Of a DNA stretch of 64,000 nt, positions 57,401 to 64,000 are shown piece after piece. Every line of letters begins with the position of its first letter. Position 1 is the stretch's first letter. Where the stretch lies: the NCBI RefSeq assembly GCF_006711645.1, contig NZ_CP041247.1, forward strand, positions 3,968,001 to 4,032,000. The letters are read 5' to 3'. The notes under the pieces were generated by a model, which was not told the DNA's origin, searched no databases, and was given only the letters and a program-made list of their open reading frames with translations. This stretch comes from Klebsiella electrica (GTDB lineage: Bacteria; Pseudomonadota; Gammaproteobacteria; Enterobacterales; Enterobacteriaceae). A program made the position numbers and the translations under genes.

Positions 57401-59458
57401 TTACGCTTTACGACTAAGAATACGACAGTCCCACGCCGTTAAAGTTAACGGCGCGCTCATGTCCGCGCCGGATAAACTGTCCTGATAGCCCTGCGGCAGG
57501 CTGACGCTGTGCTGCTGCGCGCTGTAGTTTTGCAAGAAAACATAGGTCGTTTCGCCATCGGTACGTGCCGTCGCGACCACGCCCGGCGGAAGCTCGCTGT
57601 CGAGCGCCCGCGGTAAGGCCAGCTCCCGGCTGATGACAGCGAAGAAATCGCGCTGCAAAGCCAGGTCGTTGCGTGAGGCGACATGCCAGGCCTTCCCCTT
57701 GCCGAAATGATTGACGGTAACCGCCGGGCGACCGGCATAGAAATCATCACGATAGGTGGCCAGCGGCCGGGCGCTTTCGGCATGAATCAGCTCGCACAGA
57801 TGGCGCACCTGATACGGCCCCTGTAATCCGCCTTCATTGCCTGCCAGCCCCTGTACCAGATTGCGCTCGCCGTCATTCAGGCAATCAATCTCCTCCGCCC
57901 AAATCCCCAGCAGGTTGCGCAGCGGTCCCGGGAAGCCGCCAGAATGGCAAAGGTCGGACTCATTGACGATTCCCGTCCAGTAGGTGGTCACCAGATGTCC
58001 CCCGCTGGCGACAAACGCTTCGGCGCGCGCGGCAAAGCCGTCGCGAACCATATACAGCATCGGGGCAATGACCAGCTGGTAGGCGCTCAGATCGCCATCG
58101 GCATCGATGATATCGACCGCAATGCCCTGCTCCCAGAATGGCCGGTAGTGTTCATTAACGGTATTTTCATACTCCATCCCGAGATTACGCGGGCCCTGCG
58201 CATCATCCAGCGCCCAGCGGTTTTGCTGGTCAAAAATAATCGCCACTTTGGCGTCGGTGCGACAGCCAACCACGCCCGGCAGGCGGCTGAGCATCTCTCC
58301 CAGCCGGCTGACTTCGCGGCCGACGCGGGTATCCAGGTGCCCGACGTGGTCAATGACCGCGCCGTGGAATTTCTCCACCGAGCCACGGCTCTTACGCCAC
58401 TGAAAGTACTGAACCGAATCCGCGCCGTGGGCGACCGCCTGCATCGAGGAGAGAATATGCATCCCCGGCTTTTTCAATTTACTGGTCGGCTGCCAGTTGG
58501 TGGCGCTCGGCGTTGATTCCATCAGCACGAACGGCTTGCCGCCCTTCAGGCTGCGCATCATGTCATGGTACATCGCGGTATAGCAGGCCAGCGCGGTTTC
58601 ATCTTTGTCGCGATGCCACATCGGGTAGCTGTCCCAGGAGATAAAGTCCAGCGCCGGCGCCAGCTGCCAGTAGTCGTAATCGTAGAAATACTCCATGAAG
58701 TTGGTCGTCACCGGCAGGTCGGCATTCGCTGCCTTCAGCGGAGCAATCTCGTGGCGGCAGAAGTCCGTGACCTGCGCCGTATTAAAGCGGCGCCAGTCGA
58801 GGTTCAGCCCGTGAATGGACACTTCGCCCTGCGGTGCCGGCGATTCAATCTGCGACCAGTCGCTGTAGGTGTGGCTCCAGAAAGCGCTCCACCAGGCGTG
58901 ATTAAGGTTTTCCAGCGTTTGATAGCGCGCTTTCAGCCAGTCGCGAAAGCGCGCCTGACAGCGTTCACAATGGCAATCTCCGCCATATTCATTGGAAATA
59001 TGCCAGCCGAGCACCGCCGGATGCTGCGCGTAGCGTTCCGCCAGCAGGCTGTTGATTTTAAAAACCTTCTCACGGTACACCGGTGATGTCATACAGTGGT
59101 TATGCCGTCCACCGTGCAGCGCCGGTACCCGGTCGCGCCCCACCCGTAACACCTGCGGATAGGCCTGCGACATCCAGGCCGGGCGCGCGCCGCTTGGCGT
59201 AGCCAGAAATACGTGAATGCCGGCGGCATATAGCTTATCCAGAATGCTGTCCAGCCAGCCAAATTCAAATACGCCTTCCTGAGGTTCAAGTTTGGCCCAG
59301 CTGAAAATCCCCACCGACATGACGTTGCATTTAGCCTGCTGCATCATGGCAATATCCTGATCGATAATACCGGGATAATTCTCCCACTGCTCCGGGTTAT
59401 AGTCAGCGCCATGCAATAATGCATTGACCTTCGGACTCAAAGGCGCAAATTTATTCAT
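57401..59458 (-). CDS. ganA: GanA, GH42 beta-galactosidase
   Basis: This 685-aa GH42 enzyme releases galactose from galacto-oligosaccharides. The catalytic acid/base is Glu157 in WHISNEYGG and the nucleophile Glu314 in VLMESTPS. Zinc-site cysteines are Cys122, Cys162, Cys164 and Cys167 (HCMTSP and DCHCERC). The TIM barrel is followed by trimerisation and C-terminal beta domains. No signal peptide, so it acts in the cytoplasm. ATG 59458 (MNKFAPLSPK) was chosen over 59467. It is near the length of B. subtilis GanA. It follows the GH53 gene in the same operon. Confidence 0.94.
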   Translation of the reverse strand: MNKFAPLSPKVNALLHGADYNPEQWENYPGIIDQDIAMMQQAKCNVMSVGIFSWAKLEPQEGVFEFGWLDSILDKLYAAGIHVFLATPSGARPAWMSQAYPQVLRVGRDRVPALHGGRHNHCMTSPVYREKVFKINSLLAERYAQHPAVLGWHISNEYGGDCHCERCQARFRDWLKARYQTLENLNHAWWSAFWSHTYSDWSQIESPAPQGEVSIHGLNLDWRRFNTAQVTDFCRHEIAPLKAANADLPVTTNFMEYFYDYDYWQLAPALDFISWDSYPMWHRDKDETALACYTAMYHDMMRSLKGGKPFVLMESTPSATNWQPTSKLKKPGMHILSSMQAVAHGADSVQYFQWRKSRGSVEKFHGAVIDHVGHLDTRVGREVSRLGEMLSRLPGVVGCRTDAKVAIIFDQQNRWALDDAQGPRNLGMEYENTVNEHYRPFWEQGIAVDIIDADGDLSAYQLVIAPMLYMVRDGFAARAEAFVASGGHLVTTYWTGIVNESDLCHSGGFPGPLRNLLGIWAEEIDCLNDGERNLVQGLAGNEGGLQGPYQVRHLCELIHAESARPLATYRDDFYAGRPAVTVNHFGKGKAWHVASRNDLALQRDFFAVISRELALPRALDSELPPGVVATARTDGETTYVFLQNYSAQQHSVSLPQGYQDSLSGADMSAPLTLTAWDCRILSRKA

Positions 59459-59489
59459 AATAAACATCCTGAAGTATAAAACTTAACGA

Positions 59490-60692
59490 TTAATTAAAAA
59501 CTTTCGCTGAAGGTAATACTTTCCCCTGGCAATCAAACAACGCCTGATTTTCCCGGGCATTACCCTGCTTCCATTCATCGTGGATATATTTCATACCCGC
59601 TGGCGTGGCCCAGGTATTTCCCGGCACGGCGATCCAGGTCGGTTCCCAATAAAAAATACCTTTCCCGCGCTGGTCAGGAACATCGGCAACGGCCTGCATT
59701 AAATCGTGAATATAATTATATTGCCCCTGTACCGTGGCCGGATAACCGCCCTCTTTTTCTTCTTTGGCCTGGAAACTGTTTTCCGCGTTGTCGCAATTTT
59801 CCAGGGTATAGGCATAGGCGGCCTCCACGACGATCACCTCTTTGTTATAGCGCTTGCTGATATCATCCATATTCGCTTTCAGCGCGCTAATCGGGCCGTT
59901 CCAGTAGGTGTACATCGACAGGCCAATGATGTCGTACGGCACGTTGCGCTTACTGATTTCATCAAACCACCAGCGGAAGGTATCGTTCTTAGTGCCTTCC
60001 GCCAGATGAAGCATGATTTTCACCTGCTCGCCATTGCGCAGATTCTCTTTCAGGCCGTCAATGGCCGCATTCAGCAGGCCAGCCAGACGGTCAAATTCGC
60101 CGCCGCCCTGCCCCCAGCTTTTGCCTTCCGGCCACAGCATGCCGCCATTTATCTCATTGCCAATCTGCACCATATCCGGCAGAACGCCTTCCTGCTTAAA
60201 GCGGGCGATGGTGTCACGGGTATAGTCGTGGATAGTCGTTTTCAGCTGCGGATAATCCATGTTTTCCCAGGCTTTCGGCTTGAATTGTTTACCCGGATCG
60301 GTCCAGAAATCGCTGTAGTGGAAATCCAGCAGCAGCTTCATGCCCTGCGCTTTTGCCCGTTTCGCCAGCGCCAGCGTCGCCGCCAGATCGTTATCACCGC
60401 CGCCGTAGCCCTGCCCCTGCGCATCTTTCGGGTCGACCCACAGGCGCAGACGAACATAGTTCACGCCGTCGGCCCGCAAAATAGCGAGCGGATCCTGCCG
60501 TTGGTTATTGTGGTTATAAAACTTTGCCCCGTGCTTTTCCGCATCCAGCAGCGTGGAGATATCTGCGCCTTTAATAAAATCTGCAGGCAACGCGCGGAAT
60601 GCGCGCATTTGCAGCGCCTCGGCGGCCAGAACAGCAGGGGAAAAACTGCATGCCAGACAAACAGCAAGCAAGGCGGGTGTTAATCTTTTCAT
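59490..60692 (-). CDS. ganB: GanB, GH53 endo-beta-1,4-galactanase
   Basis: This 400-aa arabinogalactan endo-1,4-beta-galactosidase has a signal peptide ending at about residue 23 (AVLA before AEALQMR). The catalytic acid/base is Glu180 in QIGNEINGGMLWP; the nucleophile is Glu290 in VVVEAAYAYT. The substrate cleft motif RLRLWVDP and DFHYSDFWTDPGKQ are intact. It should act in the periplasm or outside the cell, cutting galactan to oligomers for the ABC system. It lies 4 bases after ganQ. Confidence 0.94.
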   Translation of the reverse strand: MKRLTPALLAVCLACSFSPAVLAAEALQMRAFRALPADFIKGADISTLLDAEKHGAKFYNHNNQRQDPLAILRADGVNYVRLRLWVDPKDAQGQGYGGGDNDLAATLALAKRAKAQGMKLLLDFHYSDFWTDPGKQFKPKAWENMDYPQLKTTIHDYTRDTIARFKQEGVLPDMVQIGNEINGGMLWPEGKSWGQGGGEFDRLAGLLNAAIDGLKENLRNGEQVKIMLHLAEGTKNDTFRWWFDEISKRNVPYDIIGLSMYTYWNGPISALKANMDDISKRYNKEVIVVEAAYAYTLENCDNAENSFQAKEEKEGGYPATVQGQYNYIHDLMQAVADVPDQRGKGIFYWEPTWIAVPGNTWATPAGMKYIHDEWKQGNARENQALFDCQGKVLPSAKVFN

Positions 60693-60696
60693 GGGG

Positions 60697-61548
60697 TTAT
60701 CCTTTTGTACTGCCAGAGGTCAGGCCGGAAACAAAGTATTTTTGTAATGCCAGGTAGAGAATCGCGACCGGTACGGCAATCAGCACCGCTCCCGCCGCGT
60801 AGGTGGTATAGCTGGCGCCCATTTTTTGCGCGACCAGGTTGTACAGGCCGATCGGCAGCGTGTATTTGTCCGGCGTGCGCAAAATGGTGCTCGACAAAAT
60901 AAAATCGCCCAGCGGACCGGTGAATGAAAACAGCGCCACCACCGCGAGAATCGGCTTTGACAGCGGCATGATTATCTCGAAGAAAATGCGGAAGCTGCTG
61001 GCGCCATCCATTCTTGCCGACTCATCCAGATCTTTGGGGATCGCGTCGAGATAGCCTTTCATCAGCCAGGTATTCATCGGGATCATGCCGCCAACGTAGA
61101 TCAGCACCAGCGCCAGATGGCTGTTGATCAACCCCAGCAGCTGCGAGAGCACGAAGATCGCAATCAGCGCAGAAAACTGCGGGATCATCTGCAGCAGCAG
61201 GAACAACATCAGTCCGTTCTGCCGCCCTTTGAAACGAAAGCGGGAAAAAGCGTAGGCGGTAAAACTGACGCTGATTAAGGTCAGCGCCATGGTCATGAAG
61301 CTGATTTTCATCGAGTTCCAGTACCAGGTCAGGTAGTTCACATTGCCGTTGAACAGGTCGGCATAGTGCTGGAATGACAGGTTCTCCGGAATAATCGAGG
61401 TGCTGAGCAGGCTGTTTCCGGCATTCAGCGACGCGCCGACGGTCCAGACCAGCGGATAGATAATCACCACCGAGACCAGGATAACAATCAGCCAGGTGAG
61501 TGACAGGCGAATCCACTTTTCGCGTTTAATACTGGGTGATTTAGCCAT
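60697..61548 (-). CDS. ganQ: GanQ, MalG-type ABC permease for galacto-oligosaccharides
   Basis: The 283-aa sugar ABC permease has six predicted membrane helices. The cytoplasmic EAA-type loop that contacts the ATPase is GYLDAIPKDLDESARMDGASSFRIFFEIIMPLSKP. ATG 61548 (MAKSPSIKREK) begins 11 bases after the ganP stop; the frame upstream to 61665 overlaps ganP and is not family sequence. It pairs with GanP. No ATPase gene is seen in this window, so energy may come from a shared MsmK/MalK-type subunit or a gene beyond the right edge. Confidence 0.92.
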   Translation of the reverse strand: MAKSPSIKREKWIRLSLTWLIVILVSVVIIYPLVWTVGASLNAGNSLLSTSIIPENLSFQHYADLFNGNVNYLTWYWNSMKISFMTMALTLISVSFTAYAFSRFRFKGRQNGLMLFLLLQMIPQFSALIAIFVLSQLLGLINSHLALVLIYVGGMIPMNTWLMKGYLDAIPKDLDESARMDGASSFRIFFEIIMPLSKPILAVVALFSFTGPLGDFILSSTILRTPDKYTLPIGLYNLVAQKMGASYTTYAAGAVLIAVPVAILYLALQKYFVSGLTSGSTKG

Positions 61549-61558
61549 GTTGCTTCCC

Positions 61559-62866
61559 TTACGCCATGTCGTCGTTTTTGAAAGATTTGGTGGCGCGGAA
61601 CTGCCACAGTGCCAGGCCGACGACAAAGATCGACAGCAGGATAGTAATGGTCGCCGCAATGGCATATTGCGAAGACGACATCGTCAGTTTGTAGATCCAC
61701 GACACCAGAATATCCGTCCCGCCGGCGTTCGAACCGGCGACCGCTGGCCCGCCGTTGTTGAACAGGTAAATGATGTTGAAGTTGTTAAAGTTGAAGGTGT
61801 ACTGGGTGATAATGATTGGCGCGATCGAGTACAGCACCAGCGGCAATGTAATGGTCCGCAGGCGGGTAAACGCGCTGGCGCCGTCCATGGTCGCGGCTTC
61901 ATAAAGATCGTCAGGAATCGCCTGCAGCACGCCGGTGGTCATGGCGAAGACAAACGGAAAGCCCAGCCAGGTCTGCATCATAATCAGCGCGGTTTTCGTC
62001 CAGAACGGATCGGTCAGCCACGCCTTCGGGCCAATGCCGAAGAACGACAGAATCGCGTTGTTGATCACCCCAAACGAGTCGTTGAACATCCCCGCAAACA
62101 CCAGGATAGTGACAAAACCCGGAACCGCCCACGGCAGGATAAAAATGGTGCGAATCATCGGTTTAAAACGCAGATCTTTCTGGTTCACCAGGATGGCCAG
62201 CAGCACGCCGACGGTGCATTGCAGGGTCGTCGCCAGCAGCGTCCACACCACCGTCCACTGCAGCACGTCAAAGAAGGTCGTGCGCCAGATAGAGAGCGTG
62301 AAAATATTAATAAAGTTTTTAAAACCCACCCAGTCCACCAGCTTCGCCGGCGGCGTGTGGTAGAGGTTGTAGTTAGTAAACGCGATGGCAAAGCCAAAGA
62401 GAATCGGGAAGATGACGACGAACACCAGCAGAATAAAGCCGGGGCTGATCATCAGATAGGGAAACCCCTGGTTTAACAGCATCTGATACTGTTTGCGCAC
62501 GCTGTTCAGCGCCATGCCTTCATCGCGCTTTTTGCCGTTAACCCAGGCGTCGCGCAGCGAAAGAGAGTAAATGAGCAGGCCGAAAGCGACGATCAAAACG
62601 CTGATGATCCCTTCCGCCAACAGGAAAATAGAGTTATCCCGCGGGACTTCCTCACCCAGGGTGTAGAGCCCCCACAGCCCTTCCTGCAGGAAGTCATAAA
62701 AAACCCCCATGAAACTGCTCAGCAGAACCAGGAAGACAAGCCCCTTCAGCCACTGGCGATGATAAAACTGGCCAAAACCCGGCACGACAGCCAGCAGCAG
62801 GCCGCACCACGCATGGCGGCCTGCGCCGCGCGACTCGGCAATATTTTCGCTGGGATTGATAATCAC
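61559..62866 (-). CDS. ganP: GanP, MalF-type ABC permease for galacto-oligosaccharides
   Basis: The 435-aa permease has an N-terminal extra pair of helices (VVPGFGQFYHRQWLKGLVFLVLLSSF) as in GanP/MalF proteins, then about six core helices. The coupling loop is GVLQAIPDDLYEAATMDGASAFTRLRTITLPLVLYSIAPI. It starts with GTG at 62866 after AGAAGGAG; a GTG two bases away is out of frame. Partner of GanQ. A strong hairpin separates it from the solute-binding protein gene. Confidence 0.92.
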   Translation of the reverse strand: MIINPSENIAESRGAGRHAWCGLLLAVVPGFGQFYHRQWLKGLVFLVLLSSFMGVFYDFLQEGLWGLYTLGEEVPRDNSIFLLAEGIISVLIVAFGLLIYSLSLRDAWVNGKKRDEGMALNSVRKQYQMLLNQGFPYLMISPGFILLVFVVIFPILFGFAIAFTNYNLYHTPPAKLVDWVGFKNFINIFTLSIWRTTFFDVLQWTVVWTLLATTLQCTVGVLLAILVNQKDLRFKPMIRTIFILPWAVPGFVTILVFAGMFNDSFGVINNAILSFFGIGPKAWLTDPFWTKTALIMMQTWLGFPFVFAMTTGVLQAIPDDLYEAATMDGASAFTRLRTITLPLVLYSIAPIIITQYTFNFNNFNIIYLFNNGGPAVAGSNAGGTDILVSWIYKLTMSSSQYAIAATITILLSIFVVGLALWQFRATKSFKNDDMA

Positions 62867-62882
62867 ACACCACTCCTTCTGA

Positions 62883-62906
62883 AAACGGGAGGTCCTCCTC
62901 CCGTTT
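62883..62906 (-). terminator. Intercistronic hairpin between the solute-binding protein and ganP
   Basis: AAACGGGAGG (62883-62892), loop TCCT, CCTCCCGTTT (62897-62906) forms a perfect 10-bp stem. It is followed on the minus strand by only a few T residues (TTTTC). Like the malE-malF intergenic element of E. coli, it may partly terminate or protect mRNA so that the binding protein is made in excess over the permeases. Confidence 0.7.
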
Positions 62907-62986
62907 CTTTACATCTATGCCCTGATAATCCGGGTAACAGGTCAGCGGCCAACGCGCCTGTCACCTTACAATGACGGACATCGCGA

Positions 62987-64000
62987 TTACTGGTTGCTGG
63001 CCTGCATGGCCTCAATCTGCATCTTGATCTGTTTCTCAGCATTATCGAGCGCCGCCTGCGGCGGCTGTTTGCCGGTCAGGCTGAGCTCCAGCGCCGCGTT
63101 CGCCGGCCCCCACACTTCGCCCATTTCCGGGATCCCCGGCATCGCCGTGGCGCGAGCGGACTGCACCGCCACCGCGCTGGCTTTTTCGTCATTTTTGATA
63201 AGCGGATCGTCAATCATTGCTTTCAGTGCCGGGATCTCGCCGGTTGCCACATAGCGAGCCTTCACGTACTGCGGCTGGTTGATAAACGCAATAAACTGCT
63301 GCGCCAGCGCTTTGTCTTTACTCCAGGTCGACACCACGTAACCTTTTACGCCAAGGAACGAGCTCATCGGTTTGCCGTCTGGCAGCGTCGGCAGCGGCGC
63401 AACGCCGTAGTTAATCCCCGCCGCTTCGTACGGCTGGAACGCCCATGGACCGTTGATCACCGCCGCCGCTTTTTTCTCCGTGAATAGCGAATCGATGGCG
63501 TTCAGCCCGTTATCACCGAGGATCCCCGCCGGGAAGACCTTGTCGCTATAGAATTTTTTCAGGAAGGTGACGGCTTCGACCGCACCGGGCTTATTCAAAC
63601 CGACGTCCTGCGGGTTAAAACCGCCCTTCTCGTTTTTGCCGAAGATATAGCCGCCCATCGGGCCAATCGCCCCCCAGCTGTAATAGATCTGATCGAACTT
63701 CGCCAGCAGGCCATATTTGTTCTGCGCCCGCTGCGCTTTCGAATAGTCGAACCACGCCTGCAGGCTATCCAGCGGTTTGTCGATCAGGTCTTTGTTGTAA
63801 ATCAGCACCAGGGTTTCCACCGCTTTCGGCACGCCATACAGCACGTTATCCATCCGGAAGGCATTGATTGACGCCGGGGTGAATACCTCCTGCTTCGCCT
63901 GATCCAGCGTCAGCGGCGACAGCAGCCCCTGCACTACCGCCCCTCCGAGCTGATCATTGGGGATAACCAGCACATCCGGGCCAATACCGGCCGGGCCATC
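62987..64000 (-). CDS. MalE-like solute-binding protein for galacto-oligosaccharides (5' end outside window)
   Basis: The minus-strand frame is open at the right edge, giving 337 C-terminal residues of an extracellular sugar-binding protein (family 1, CycB/GanO/GanS type). Segments include VFTPASINAFRMDNVLYGVPKAVETLVLIYNKDLI, AAAVINGPWAFQPYEAAGINYGVAPLPTLPDGKPMSSFLGVKGYVV and QSARATAMPGIPEMGEVWGPANAALE. About 80 N-terminal residues including the signal peptide are missing. It is upstream of ganPQ in the same operon and probably delivers galacto-oligosaccharides to them. Confidence 0.9.
   Translation of the reverse strand, partial: DGPAGIGPDVLVIPNDQLGGAVVQGLLSPLTLDQAKQEVFTPASINAFRMDNVLYGVPKAVETLVLIYNKDLIDKPLDSLQAWFDYSKAQRAQNKYGLLAKFDQIYYSWGAIGPMGGYIFGKNEKGGFNPQDVGLNKPGAVEAVTFLKKFYSDKVFPAGILGDNGLNAIDSLFTEKKAAAVINGPWAFQPYEAAGINYGVAPLPTLPDGKPMSSFLGVKGYVVSTWSKDKALAQQFIAFINQPQYVKARYVATGEIPALKAMIDDPLIKNDEKASAVAVQSARATAMPGIPEMGEVWGPANAALELSLTGKQPPQAALDNAEKQIKMQIEAMQASNQ

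Overview
The window is a stretch of enterobacterial chromosome. Gene order, protein sequences and regulatory sites track E. coli K-12 from ybbP through the acrAB and hha-tomB region to ylaC. The inserted modules (a chu/hmu-type heme locus beside cueR and a galactan-utilisation cluster beside rpmE2/rpmJ2) fit a Klebsiella/Raoultella-type genome. The species cannot be fixed from the sequence alone. Coding density is high and most of the window is GC-rich; the acrB-tomB-hha interval is conspicuously AT-rich.

Layout. 1-8.9 kb: ybbP (cut by the left edge), ybbA, tesA, ybbO, cnoX, the fetAB iron exporter, qmcA-ybbJ, and cueR. 9.2-16.4 kb: a Fur-boxed heme uptake and anaerobic heme degradation operon (TonB-dependent receptor, hmuT, hutW, hutX, chuY, hmuU, hmuV) with no chuS/hmuS. 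16.5-20.2 kb: a cassette of an MFS symporter, a LacI-family regulator and a nucleoside hydrolase, with two identical 14-bp palindromic operators in front of the transporter. 20.2-20.9 kb: a broken mgtC/sapB-like gene. 20.9-39.6 kb: copA with a textbook CueR promoter, ybaP, the ChiX small RNA, ybaK, ushA, fsr, ybaL, gsk, hemH, adk, htpG (sigma-32 promoter), recR, ybaB, dnaX (conserved frameshift signal), apt, ybaN. 39.7-51.5 kb: priC, ybaM, mscK, acrR, acrAB, tomB-hha, maa, ylaC. 51.5-54.2 kb: a MocR-type regulator divergent from a GNAT acetyltransferase, then the Zur-type alternative ribosomal protein pair ykgM-ykgO. 54.3-64 kb: a galactan system with a LacI-like repressor, a LamB-like porin, a lone PTS EIIB domain, GH42 beta-galactosidase, GH53 endo-galactanase, two ABC permeases and a solute-binding protein cut by the right edge.

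How the genes work together. The heme locus would bring heme across both membranes and open the ring without oxygen (HutW), with HutX and ChuY handling the tetrapyrrole. CueR, encoded 12 kb away, should switch on copA. In the gan cluster a secreted or periplasmic GH53 enzyme shortens beta-1,4-galactan, the porin and ABC system import the oligomers, and the cytoplasmic GH42 enzyme releases galactose. A CRP-like site and a LacI-type repressor would give catabolite and substrate control. Most of the window is conserved core genome. The parts most worth following up are the cueR-copA slot, the decayed mgtC gene, the duplicated operator and the lone EIIB protein in an ABC-transport operon.
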